A stretch of 44,677 nt of DNA from Deltaproteobacteria bacterium (GTDB lineage Bacteria; Desulfobacterota; Syntrophobacteria; Syntrophobacterales; Syntrophobacteraceae): contig JAAYVE010000041.1 in NCBI GenBank assembly GCA_012517315.1, forward strand, positions 1 through 44,677, given 5' to 3'. Shown here piece after piece: positions 8,394 through 16,860 of the stretch. The notes beneath the pieces were generated by a model. That model was given only the letters and a program-made list of their open reading frames with translations. It was not told the origin of the DNA and did not search any database. Made by a program: the position numbers and the translations under genes. Numbering within the stretch: position 1 is the first letter of the stretch; each line of letters begins with the position of its first letter.

Positions 8394-8415
8394 TTATGTG
8401 AATAATATCACATAA
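8394..8415. promoter_or_regulatory. Candidate Rex operator (perfect 22-bp palindrome)
   Basis: TTATGTGA (8394-8401) and TCACATAA (8408-8415) are exact reverse complements around ATAATA. Aligned on the same centre, the site matches about 11 of 14 positions of the known Rex consensus TTGTGAA-N4-TTCACAA. It lies 70 nt before rex, and a lone TTGTGAA half-site follows at 8422-8428. The TGTGA-N6-TCACA core also fits CRP/FNR-family sites, so the regulator is inferred mainly from its position next to rex. Negative autoregulation is the expected role. Confidence 0.65.
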
Positions 8416-8485
8416 CTAGGATTGTGAACGGGCCCCGCTCCATGTCGATACTTTTTTCCGCACCAACGATAGCTGAGGTTCAACT

Positions 8486-9118
8486 ATGAAGTTCGCCAAG
8501 ATTCCCATGGCTACCATCACTCGACTGTCCGTATACATGCGCACCCTCCAGGACCTGCTGGAGGACGATGTGGACGTCATCTCTTCCGAGCGGCTGGCCA
8601 GGCTCTGCGGGGTGAATCCGGCCCAAATCAGAAAAGATCTCGCTTACTTCGGTGAATTTGGGGTTCGAGGGGTTGGATACCGAGTAGGTGATCTGCTGGG
8701 GCAAATCAAGGAAATTCTGGGCTTGACCCGCCGGTGGAATCTCGCCATGGTGGGCCTCGGGAATCTCGGCTCAGCACTCATCCGGCATGCCAATTTCCTG
8801 AAACACGGCTACATGTTCACTGCCGCATTCGACGTGGACCCACAAAAGGTCGGGAAGCGACTGCCCAACGGCTTGGTCATCAATCATGTCAACGAGATTG
8901 AGGAAGTAGTGAAGGAAAGAGAGGTGAACGTAGGGCTCATCACGACACCTGCAAGCGCTGCCCAGAGCGTGGCCAACCAGCTGGTCCTTGCAGGGATCAA
9001 CGGAATCCTCAACTTCGCTCCCGTTCAAATTCAGGTGCCTGACTGCTGTCACGTGGAGAACGTTGATTTTACGATCAGTCTCGACACGATCGCCTATCAT
9101 CTCTCCGTCAGCAGTTGA
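8486..9118 (+). CDS. rex: Redox-sensing transcriptional repressor Rex
   Basis: This 210-residue repressor senses the NADH/NAD+ ratio; NADH binding releases it from DNA. Residues about 1-80 form the winged-helix DNA-binding domain (SERLARLCGVNPAQIRKDLAYFGEFG). The Rossmann fold begins near 86 with the glycine motif GLGNLG (90-95), and D117 at the end of the next strand suits NAD(H) rather than NADP(H). A C-terminal domain-swap helix (VDFTISLDTIAYHL) is present. It lies directly after the F0 operon, behind a terminator and its own candidate operator. Its last 11 nt overlap the 3' end of the convergent uvrA-like gene. Confidence 0.96.
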   Translation: MKFAKIPMATITRLSVYMRTLQDLLEDDVDVISSERLARLCGVNPAQIRKDLAYFGEFGVRGVGYRVGDLLGQIKEILGLTRRWNLAMVGLGNLGSALIRHANFLKHGYMFTAAFDVDPQKVGKRLPNGLVINHVNEIEEVVKEREVNVGLITTPASAAQSVANQLVLAGINGILNFAPVQIQVPDCCHVENVDFTISLDTIAYHLSVSS

Positions 9119-11723
9119 GAGAACCACAATGCTCCATGTGGTGATTGCCCACCCGAAGATATCGGCCCGTAATGGAAGCCTCCGTCTTTGCGATCTCCTC
9201 GGGTGTCCCCGCCGCCACAACACTCCCACCCGCGTCCCCTCCCCCCGGACCCAGATCGATGACGTGATCGGCGGCGGAGATGACTTCGAGGCTATGCTCC
9301 ACAACGATCACCGTGTGCCCTTGGTTGACGAGATTTTGCAAAAGGTGCAGGAGCCTGCGGATGTCTTCCAAGTGCAGCCCCGTTGTCGGTTCATCAAGGA
9401 TGTACAGCGTCTGTGCGGCAGACTTCCGGCATAGTTCACCGGCAAGCTTCATCCTTTGAGCCTCGCCACCGGAGAGAGAGGGACCGGACTGCCCCATTCG
9501 CAGGTACCCCAGACCCACTTCCATCATGGTCTCCAACCGTTGTCGGATGGCAGGGATGTTGACGAAGAGCTGGCAGGCTTCCTGAACGGTCATCTGAAGC
9601 ACGTCATGAATGGAGCTTCCCTTGAATTTGATCTCGAGGGTTTCCCCATTGTACCGTGACCCCTTGCAGGCAGGACACGTGACGAAGACGTCCGGAAGAA
9701 ACATCATCTCTATTTTTTGGACGCCTTCCCCCATACACGTCTCGCAACGCCCGCCCCGCGCGTTGAAGGAGAACCGCCCCGCGCCATACCCTCTTGCTTT
9801 GGATTCGGGCAACCGCGAAAAGAGCTCCCGCACATGCGCGAACACCCCGATGTAAGTCGCCGGGGTGGACCTGCAGGTTCTGCCGATGGGAGCCTGATCC
9901 ACCAACACGGTCCTGCGGAAACTCTGCCCGTTCACGATTTCCCGGTGTGGTGCCGGTTCCGCTCGGCTCCCGTGGAGTCTCGCAGCCATGGCGCGATAAA
10001 GGGTGTGAAGAACCAGAGTGCTCTTGCCAGAACCCGAGACTCCGGTCACACAGGTGAGACAGCCGATGGGGAAATGAGCATCGACTCCTCGCAGGTTGTG
10101 GCCCGTTGCTCCCATCACGCTCAAAAAACCGGATGCGGGCTTCCTTCTGAACCCTGGACCCTGAACAGACTTCCTCCCCGAGAGGTAGAGCCCCGTCAGG
10201 GTACACGGCTCCTTGAGAAGCATCTCCGGAGCGCCGGCAAACACCACTCCCCCCCCCTCCTCCCCAGCCCCCGGACCCATGTCGATTACGTGGTCGGCGC
10301 CGATCACGGTTTGCCGATCATGTTCCACCACGACCACTGTATTGCCCATTTCCCTCAGACGGCGCAGGATGCTCAGGAGATGATACATGTCATGGGCATG
10401 CAGCCCCACACTGGGCTCATCCAGGACATAGACGACCCCGGAAAGGGAGCCGCTCAGCTGAGCGGCAAGGCGGATTCTCTGAACTTCGCCTCCGGAGAGG
10501 GAGCGCGCAGACCTTTCCAGTGAGAGGTACTCAAGCCCCAGCTCCTCCAGGTTGGCCAAGCGCTGCAGCAGTTCCCGCATGGGGCGGGCAGCGATGCGAT
10601 GCTGAGTTTCGGTGAATTCGAGATGCATCAGCCATTTGCGCACACCGGGAAGGGCGAGCCTGCATACCTCGTGTATCCCCAAGCCCCCGAGACGCACACC
10701 CCTGGCGCTTTCGTTGAGACGGGTGCCGTTGCATCCGGGGCAGATCCTTTCCTGGGGCACGAATTCCAAATCCAACACTTCCGGGCTGACCGGATCGTCC
10801 AGTCCCTCCCATGTCCCATGGGAGAGCGCATCCCGTCCTGACGTGCCCCTCGCCCGGGCCGCAGGCAGGAAACCCAGCCCTTTGCAATGGGGGCACATCC
10901 CTTCCGGATGGCGGAAAGAAAAACCGTTCACTGAAGGAAAGACCAACCGGAGGCGGCAGTCGGTGCAACGGAAAGTTTCCGAGTAGAGCCGCTCACTTCC
11001 ATCCGGGTCGACAACGCCAACCAAACCCTCCCCGACGGCGAGCGCCAATTCCACGGATTCACTCAAGCGCCTAATGCGCGTCCTGTCCAGAACCACTCGG
11101 TCCACCACAACATCGACCTTGTGCGTGCTCCGCCTGGGCACTGGGATATTAGAATCCAGTCGGCGCATTTGTTCATCGAGGCGAACTCTCGCGAAGCCCT
11201 CGCGTTGAAGTTTCTTCAAGAGCGTGGGCAACTCCTTTTCTCCAACTGTTTTCATGGGAGAGATGAGCAGAAGACGCGATCCTTCCTCCCATTGCTCCAT
11301 CATGTCTTCCACGATCTCTCGGATGGTGAAAGCTCGGACGGGTTTTCCGCAAGAGGGACAATGGAGAACACCCAGTTTGGCGAAGAGCAGTCTCAAGTGG
11401 TCCTGGATCTCCGTGATAGTCCCCACGGTCGAACGAGGGTCAGGGGGGAAGCGATTCTGTCTGACTGCGATGGCGGGGCACAAACCCTGAATCTCGTCCA
11501 CATCGGGTGCATCCATTCTCTGAAAATTGTGCCAACCGTGAACGGAGATCGCCTCGACGAATCTGCGGTAAGCCTCCGCGAAAAGGGTATCGAAGGCGAG
11601 TGAAGACTTTCCCGAACCGCTCACCCCGGTGATGACCGTCAGCCGATTCCGCGGGATGTCCACACTGATGTTCTTGAGATTGTTGTTTCGTGCGCCTCGT
11701 ATTCGGATGGCATCCATAGGCAT
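9108..11723 (-). CDS. UvrA paralog with a shortened insertion domain
   Basis: An excinuclease ABC subunit A-like protein of about 871 residues, against about 940 for standard UvrA. Both ABC modules are intact: Walker A in [16 protein letters not shown] and [16 protein letters not shown], and signatures [12 protein letters not shown] and [12 protein letters not shown]. The region matching the UvrB-binding domain ([11 protein letters not shown] to VDRVVLD) is kept. The C-terminal zinc module (CETC...CPAC) and the cysteines bounding the first insertion are present. However, only 43 residues separate CKGLG from CPGCNGTRL, against about 125 in E. coli, so the DNA-contacting insertion domain is largely missing. 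Homologs begin near [16 protein letters not shown], so I set the start at 11723; 11717 or 11756 are possible. No clear ribosome site is visible. It is probably not the main repair UvrA. Confidence 0.88.
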   Translation of the reverse strand: MPMDAIRIRGARNNNLKNISVDIPRNRLTVITGVSGSGKSSLAFDTLFAEAYRRFVEAISVHGWHNFQRMDAPDVDEIQGLCPAIAVRQNRFPPDPRSTVGTITEIQDHLRLLFAKLGVLHCPSCGKPVRAFTIREIVEDMMEQWEEGSRLLLISPMKTVGEKELPTLLKKLQREGFARVRLDEQMRRLDSNIPVPRRSTHKVDVVVDRVVLDRTRIRRLSESVELALAVGEGLVGVVDPDGSERLYSETFRCTDCRLRLVFPSVNGFSFRHPEGMCPHCKGLGFLPAARARGTSGRDALSHGTWEGLDDPVSPEVLDLEFVPQERICPGCNGTRLNESARGVRLGGLGIHEVCRLALPGVRKWLMHLEFTETQHRIAARPMRELLQRLANLEELGLEYLSLERSARSLSGGEVQRIRLAAQLSGSLSGVVYVLDEPSVGLHAHDMYHLLSILRRLREMGNTVVVVEHDRQTVIGADHVIDMGPGAGEEGGGVVFAGAPEMLLKEPCTLTGLYLSGRKSVQGPGFRRKPASGFLSVMGATGHNLRGVDAHFPIGCLTCVTGVSGSGKSTLVLHTLYRAMAARLHGSRAEPAPHREIVNGQSFRRTVLVDQAPIGRTCRSTPATYIGVFAHVRELFSRLPESKARGYGAGRFSFNARGGRCETCMGEGVQKIEMMFLPDVFVTCPACKGSRYNGETLEIKFKGSSIHDVLQMTVQEACQLFVNIPAIRQRLETMMEVGLGYLRMGQSGPSLSGGEAQRMKLAGELCRKSAAQTLYILDEPTTGLHLEDIRRLLHLLQNLVNQGHTVIVVEHSLEVISAADHVIDLGPGGGDAGGSVVAAGTPEEIAKTEASITGRYLRVGNHHMEHCGSLNC

Positions 11724-11860
11724 GAGAGTAACGCAAGAGGGCCGCCTTGACGGCATTCCTGAATGAACTCAGCGGCTTTGAAGATTCTGGTGCTCGCAGT
11801 CGCCCGACTTCTCGAATGGGGCTTTCGCTGCGATCCGAACAAAAGCCGGAGCCTACCTGC

Positions 11861-12913
11861 TCAGCGTGAGGAGATCTGGGCTCTCAGCCGATTCCCGGCC
11901 ATTGCTGCCGCACAGGCGATGGCCGCCCGGAGGCTTCCCTCCCGGGCGATTCCCCTGCCAGCCAAATCGTAAGCCGTGCCATGATCCACAGAGGTTCTCA
12001 CGATGGGCATTCCTAGGGTGACATTGACGGCTTCATCGAAATGAACCAGCTTGACGGGTATGAGGCCCTGATCGTGGTACATGGCCACGACAACGTCGAA
12101 TTCCCCTTGGTAGGCACGGTGGAAGACGGTGTCCGGCGGCAAAGGACCAACCAGCTGAAACGGACTCTCCGCAAAGCTTTCCACGATAGGCCGGACCCGC
12201 TCTATTTCCTCTCTCCCGAACCTCCCCTCCTCACCGGCGTGCGGATTCAAACCCGCCACGGCAATGCGTGGGTTGAGGATCCCAAAATCCCTTTGGAGAG
12301 CTTCCCCAGTGATGGCGATGGTCCTCCTGATCCGTTCCCCAGTGATGAGTTGCGGCACATTGGAGAGAGGTTCGTGGATGGTCACCAGGGCCACCCGGAG
12401 GCGAGGACCGGCAAGCATCATGACGACCTCTTCCGTGTGGGTCAGTTCTTGGAGAAATTCCGTATGCCCAGGAAAGGCGAAGCCGTGTCGATGGAGATGG
12501 GCCTTATTGATCGGGCAGGTGCAAATGGCATCCACCCTCCCTTGAAGAGCCAGCTCTGCGGCGCACTGGATGTACCGGATGACGGCCCGGCAGGTCCTCT
12601 CTGTCGGCCTGCCATACTCCATGTCCCTCTCCTCCAGGGCAACAGGGGCAAGAACCACCACCGCATCGGGGGCTTCTTCCGGGTGAAGCTGGGCCATGTC
12701 TTCTACAAGACGAAAGCTCAGGGGTTGCAGCAGGAGACGGGAGGCACGCCGGAGGGCCGACGGATCCCCGACCACGATAAGAGAGCATCCTTCAGGGCGG
12801 ATGCCTTGTCTGAGCACCTTGACGAGGATCTCGGGTCCCACCCCGCAAGGATCCCCCATGGTCAAAGCGATTCGAGGCGTCAGCGGCTCTGCAGGCTTCA
12901 GCGACAACGGCAT
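11861..12913 (-). CDS. pdxA: 4-hydroxythreonine-4-phosphate dehydrogenase
   Basis: A 350-residue enzyme of the DXP-dependent vitamin B6 pathway. It oxidises 4-phosphohydroxy-L-threonine to an unstable product that feeds PdxJ. The metal-binding histidines are visible in [24 protein letters not shown] and [13 protein letters not shown]. The N-terminus [16 protein letters not shown] is typical. It starts 12 nt after nadA with a GAGGTG ribosome site, so the two are probably cotranscribed. That places a B6 gene and an NAD gene in one unit. Confidence 0.95.
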   Translation of the reverse strand: MPLSLKPAEPLTPRIALTMGDPCGVGPEILVKVLRQGIRPEGCSLIVVGDPSALRRASRLLLQPLSFRLVEDMAQLHPEEAPDAVVVLAPVALEERDMEYGRPTERTCRAVIRYIQCAAELALQGRVDAICTCPINKAHLHRHGFAFPGHTEFLQELTHTEEVVMMLAGPRLRVALVTIHEPLSNVPQLITGERIRRTIAITGEALQRDFGILNPRIAVAGLNPHAGEEGRFGREEIERVRPIVESFAESPFQLVGPLPPDTVFHRAYQGEFDVVVAMYHDQGLIPVKLVHFDEAVNVTLGMPIVRTSVDHGTAYDLAGRGIAREGSLRAAIACAAAMAGNRLRAQISSR

Positions 12914-12925
12914 GCGTCTCTCACC

Positions 12926-13834
12926 TCATCCTGCCGCCAACATGCGCTCCACCGCCTTGAGGGCCCTCAGTCGTGTCTCCTCGGGGACGGTGATGCGAGG
13001 TTGCAGCGTTTCGAGGGCAAGCAGGATGTCTTCGAGGCCGATTCTTTTCATGTCGGGACAGATCATGGCTCTGGAAGCGGGATAGAATTTCTTGCCCGGG
13101 TTTTGCTTCCTCATGGGATGAAGAATTCCCAGTTCCGTGGCGATGATGAACTCCCCATGGCTGCTTTCCGCCACGTAGTGGAGCATCCCTGAGGTGCTCT
13201 TCACAAAATCCGCCGCCTCCAGCACCTCCGGGCGACATTCAGGGTGAGCGACGACGAGCGCTTCTGGATGCTCCTCTCTGGCTTTGTGTATGTGATCCAG
13301 CGTCAGTCTGTCGTGGATGGGACAGTATCCGTGCCAGTGGAGGACCTTTTTTCGGGTGTGGCGCGCGGTGTACATGGCAAGATTCTGATCGGGCGTCATG
13401 TAAACGGTTTCAGCGTCCTTGAAGGATTCCACGACCCTGATGGAATTGGCCGAAGTACAGCACACGGTGCTTTCCGCTTTCACCGCCGCGGTGGAGTTGA
13501 CATATGTGACGATGGGAACCGCTGGATGCTGCTCCTTGATCGCCAACAAATCCTGGGCGGTGATCATGTCGGCCATGGGGCAACCTGCCTCCAGTCGCGG
13601 GAGCACGACAACCCTACCCGGATTGAGAATGGCCGCCGTTTCAGCCATGAAGTGCACGCCGCAGAACACGATCACCCGGGCATCCGTCGAGGCGGCCTGG
13701 CGACTCAATTCCAGCGAGTCCCCCGTGATATCGGCGATGTCCTGAATCGCCGCGGGTTGGTAATTGTGAGCGAGGATGATCGCTTGACGATCTCTCTTGA
13801 GCGCGAGTATCCGCTGTGTGGTTTCTTCCGCCAT
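12926..13834 (-). CDS. nadA: Quinolinate synthase
   Basis: A [4Fe-4S] enzyme that condenses iminoaspartate with dihydroxyacetone phosphate to quinolinate, the NAD precursor. The three cluster cysteines are in VCCTSANS, AHPECRPEV and MICPDMKR. The N-terminus ILAHNYQPAAIQDIAD is diagnostic. I set the start at the ATG at 13834 (302 residues, the usual short form). It lies 1 nt after the lolA stop, so the two are likely translationally coupled. A TTG further upstream would overlap lolA and adds nothing conserved. L-aspartate oxidase or dehydrogenase, needed to supply iminoaspartate, is not in the window. Confidence 0.96.
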   Translation of the reverse strand: MAEETTQRILALKRDRQAIILAHNYQPAAIQDIADITGDSLELSRQAASTDARVIVFCGVHFMAETAAILNPGRVVVLPRLEAGCPMADMITAQDLLAIKEQHPAVPIVTYVNSTAAVKAESTVCCTSANSIRVVESFKDAETVYMTPDQNLAMYTARHTRKKVLHWHGYCPIHDRLTLDHIHKAREEHPEALVVAHPECRPEVLEAADFVKSTSGMLHYVAESSHGEFIIATELGILHPMRKQNPGKKFYPASRAMICPDMKRIGLEDILLALETLQPRITVPEETRLRALKAVERMLAAG

Positions 13835-13835
13835 C

Positions 13836-14585
13836 TCAGTTCTTTCTGCTGCCTGAAAGCTTCCGTTTGAGATTATCAATGTCTGCCGGCGTCAACTGCT
13901 TGCCCTCCATGTCCAGGACCACAGTAGAGGGCGGAACCTCCAGTTGGAAGAGTCTCTGGTCCAGGGAAGACATCGTCACCTGCGATTCCAGCACAATCTT
14001 GTTGGTGTTTCCCATCGCATCGTGACTCTCCACTGCTGAAATGCGATGGGCAGGCAGGTCGATCCATAGAAACAGCTTCTTGATTTGCGGGTCTTCCTTT
14101 TTGGGGATGAGCCGCAAAACGGCCCTGGAAGCCGTGGATTGCTGCAGATCCAGCGAAACCTCAAAATTGTTCTTCAGTTCCACAATCCCGTCAAAAAACG
14201 CCTTTGCCAGGGGGGATGCAAACAGAGTCCCGGCGTCATATAGAGATATGGACTTCTCGACGGGTACGTGAAGCCATGCGAGCTGCTGGTTGGCCACGAA
14301 TGTCTGGGGTTCCGGTTTGTCATATTCCCAGCGCATCTGCCGCGGTTTTTCATAATAGAGCTTCCCGGAGGCTTCAGCCACCATGGAACTTGCAGAGGCC
14401 GATGTGGTCAACTGGCGGAAAAAGGCCGTGAAAGCCTGCGTCTGTTGATAATTGACCTCGACCTTCTTGAGGATCTCTCCAAGCATCAGTGTCGGTTCCC
14501 CCGCCGCCATGCAGAAATGACCCAGACCCATCACCAGCATTCCCATGGATATGGAAAGCCACCAGGCACATCGCTTCCTTTTCAT
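13836..14585 (-). CDS. lolA: LolA-type outer-membrane lipoprotein carrier
   Basis: A 249-residue periplasmic protein with a signal peptide (basic KRKR, then a hydrophobic stretch, cleavage near AMA about residue 27). The mature part fits the LolA fold: an N-terminal helix EILKKVEVNYQQTQAFTAFF, then GKLYYEKPRQMRWEYDKPEPQTFV, the best conserved LolA stretch. LolA carries lipoproteins from the LolCDE transporter to the outer membrane, which shows that the host is diderm. It is 23 nt downstream of ftsK, a neighbourhood also seen in gamma-proteobacteria. A GGGAG ribosome site precedes the ATG. Confidence 0.88.
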   Translation of the reverse strand: MKRKRCAWWLSISMGMLVMGLGHFCMAAGEPTLMLGEILKKVEVNYQQTQAFTAFFRQLTTSASASSMVAEASGKLYYEKPRQMRWEYDKPEPQTFVANQQLAWLHVPVEKSISLYDAGTLFASPLAKAFFDGIVELKNNFEVSLDLQQSTASRAVLRLIPKKEDPQIKKLFLWIDLPAHRISAVESHDAMGNTNKIVLESQVTMSSLDQRLFQLEVPPSTVVLDMEGKQLTPADIDNLKRKLSGSRKN

Positions 14586-14608
14586 GGTCTCCCTGTCTCT
14601 CCTCTCGA

Positions 14609-16840
14609 TCAGGTACCCCTGTTGCCGATGACTTCCCTCGGCTTGACGCCGTCCGATTCGGTCACAAGGCCCTGCTGTTCCATCATCTCGATCATCCGGG
14701 CGGCACGATTGTAGCCTACCCGCAAACGTCGCTGCAGCAGGGAAATGGATGCCTGGCGAGTCTCCAGCACGATTTCCACTGCCTCCTCGTATTTCTCGTC
14801 CATTTCCATTTCTGCAGCATCGCCGTCACGGGATTGATCCTGAAAATCGACCCGGTCTCTCAAGGGATCTTCGGCCCTTTTCTGCTTCCTCCAAAAATCC
14901 GTGAGACGCTGCACTTCGGAATCAGAAATGAACGCCCCGTGAATTCGCTGGAGTTTTGCCGTACCGGGGGGCAAAAAGAGCATATCTCCAGACCCCAGCA
15001 GGCTCTCTGCACCGCTGCTGTCGATGATCGTGCGGGAATCGATGCGCGAAGAAACTTGGAAAGAGATCCTCGTTGGAATATTGGCCTTGATGATTCCTGT
15101 CAGCACATCGACTGAGGGTCGCTGGGTCGCCAGCACAAGGTGCAGGCCCGCCGCCCTGGCCATCTGTGCGAGGCGCGTGATGGATTCCTCCACTTCCCGG
15201 GAGGCCACCATCATGAGATCCGCCAGTTCGTCAATGATGACCACGATATATGGGAGAAGCTGATGTCGAAGCTTTTCCCCCCCTTCCGCCGACTCCTGGG
15301 GAAGCCTGCCCCCCTTCCCCTTCTCTTTCTCCCTCGCAAGGATCTTGTTGTAACTCTCGATGTTTCTCGCATTCTTCTCAGCCAGAAGCTGATAGCGCAG
15401 TTCCATCTCATGGACCGCCCAGCGCAAAGCTCGCGTCGCCATCTTAGGATCGGTGACGACGGGATGGATGAGGTGGGGAATTCCCTCGTACGAGCTCAGT
15501 TCAATGCGCTTGGGATCAATGAGCAGGAGGCGGACCTCGTCGGGGCTGTTGCGATAGAGCAGGCTGCTCAAAATCGCGTTGATGCAGACCGACTTCCCTG
15601 TGCCGGTGGCCCCGGCAATGAGCAGATGGGGCATCTTGGCGAGGTTGGCCACCACCGGCCGACCCATGGTGTCTTTCCCTAGAGAGAGAATCAACGGGGA
15701 AAAAGCCCCCGCAAAGGCCTCCGATTCAATGACGGCGCGCATGGATACCAGTTCCCGGTTCTTGTTGGGAACTTCGATTCCGATGGCGGCCTTTCCGGGT
15801 ATGGGAGCGATCACCCGGATGCTGATGGCCTTGAGTGCCATGGAGAGATCATCGGAGAGGTTGACGATCCTGCTGATCTTGATGCCGGGTGCGGGGGCAT
15901 ATTCATACGTGGTGATCACCGGCCCTGGGGCTATGGCGACAACCTTTCCCTCCACGCCGAAATCGGCCAGCTTCTCCTCCAAAACCCTCGCCTTTTCCTC
16001 CAGCAGCTTCCCGTCCGGCTCCTCTCTTTCCGTTTCGTAGGCATCCAGGAGTTCCAGCGAGGGGAGTTGGTAGCCTCCAGAGGAAGGCCGCGTCTGAAGA
16101 GTGCCGGGGAGAGCTTTCCTGGTGGGGCTTGCCACCTTCTGAACGGGGGGTGCCACGACTTCAACACCGGGATGTCCCGAACTTGCCTGTTGGGATCCTC
16201 TGGGAAAGGTTCCGGTCTTGGCGGTTTTCCGATTCCCGCCCTTTCTGAAGGGGAGAACCGAGCGCAGGCCATTGGCGAACGCTCCGGCGGCGCCTGCCAC
16301 CGCGTGCACCCCAACCAACAGCCGACTCCACATGGCGTTGAAGGTGAAGGGGGTTGCCAGCAGGACACCGATGCAAATGGCTCCCAAGAGCAGAATGTGC
16401 GCCCCCACCGAGTACAGACGACTCACAAGAAAGCTGGAGAGAAAGATACCCAGTTGCCCCCCCGTGAAGATCTCCTGCCCCATTAGGTGGACCTCGGGCC
16501 AGTGGAGGGAAAGGAGGCTGACGGCACTCACGACAAACAGAACAATGCCTCCCAATTGGGCCATCCCCTCACTGGGAAACGGCCGTCCCCGAAAGAGGGA
16601 AAAACTCAGCCACAAGCCGGTCAGAGGAATTCCATAGGCTCCCAGTCCCAAGAGGAAAAAGAGGCACCAGGCGAGGTTTGCCCCGAAGAAACCGATCCAG
16701 TTGCTGGGAGCACGCGCCGCAGCATCTGAAGCGTTGAAGAGCGTGAGGTCCGAAACGCGATAAGAGACGAGGCTGAGAAGCACGAGCAGGGTGACCGTGA
16801 GGGTACAAAGGGCCCAGATTTCGTGTTGCTTGTGGTTCAC
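14609..16840 (-). CDS. ftsK: DNA translocase FtsK
   Basis: A septal DNA pump that moves chromosome ends and dimers during division. About the first 170 residues hold four to five membrane helices. A short Pro/Ser-rich linker follows, much shorter than in E. coli FtsK, and then the motor: Walker A AGATGTGKSVCINA near residue 410 and Walker B LLPYIVVIIDELADLMM. The C-terminal gamma domain (EEAVEIVLETRQASISLLQRRLRVGYNRAARMIE) would read polar DNA motifs. A GTG at 16840 (743 residues) has GAGG 6 nt upstream; the ATG at 16846 lies right on that GAGG, so I prefer the GTG. It starts 20 nt after rnj. Confidence 0.94.
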   Translation of the reverse strand: MNHKQHEIWALCTLTVTLLVLLSLVSYRVSDLTLFNASDAAARAPSNWIGFFGANLAWCLFFLLGLGAYGIPLTGLWLSFSLFRGRPFPSEGMAQLGGIVLFVVSAVSLLSLHWPEVHLMGQEIFTGGQLGIFLSSFLVSRLYSVGAHILLLGAICIGVLLATPFTFNAMWSRLLVGVHAVAGAAGAFANGLRSVLPFRKGGNRKTAKTGTFPRGSQQASSGHPGVEVVAPPVQKVASPTRKALPGTLQTRPSSGGYQLPSLELLDAYETEREEPDGKLLEEKARVLEEKLADFGVEGKVVAIAPGPVITTYEYAPAPGIKISRIVNLSDDLSMALKAISIRVIAPIPGKAAIGIEVPNKNRELVSMRAVIESEAFAGAFSPLILSLGKDTMGRPVVANLAKMPHLLIAGATGTGKSVCINAILSSLLYRNSPDEVRLLLIDPKRIELSSYEGIPHLIHPVVTDPKMATRALRWAVHEMELRYQLLAEKNARNIESYNKILAREKEKGKGGRLPQESAEGGEKLRHQLLPYIVVIIDELADLMMVASREVEESITRLAQMARAAGLHLVLATQRPSVDVLTGIIKANIPTRISFQVSSRIDSRTIIDSSGAESLLGSGDMLFLPPGTAKLQRIHGAFISDSEVQRLTDFWRKQKRAEDPLRDRVDFQDQSRDGDAAEMEMDEKYEEAVEIVLETRQASISLLQRRLRVGYNRAARMIEMMEQQGLVTESDGVKPREVIGNRGT

Positions 16841-16860
16841 GAACATCCTCGAGTGAAGAA

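Noticed and set aside
8394-8415. CRP/FNR site as the sole reading of the palindrome
   Set aside because: The core fits CRP as well, but the position before rex and the Rex-type spacing make Rex the simpler reading; not excluded.
12041-13192. Plus-strand open frame of 383 codons
   Set aside because: Antisense to pdxA and nadA.
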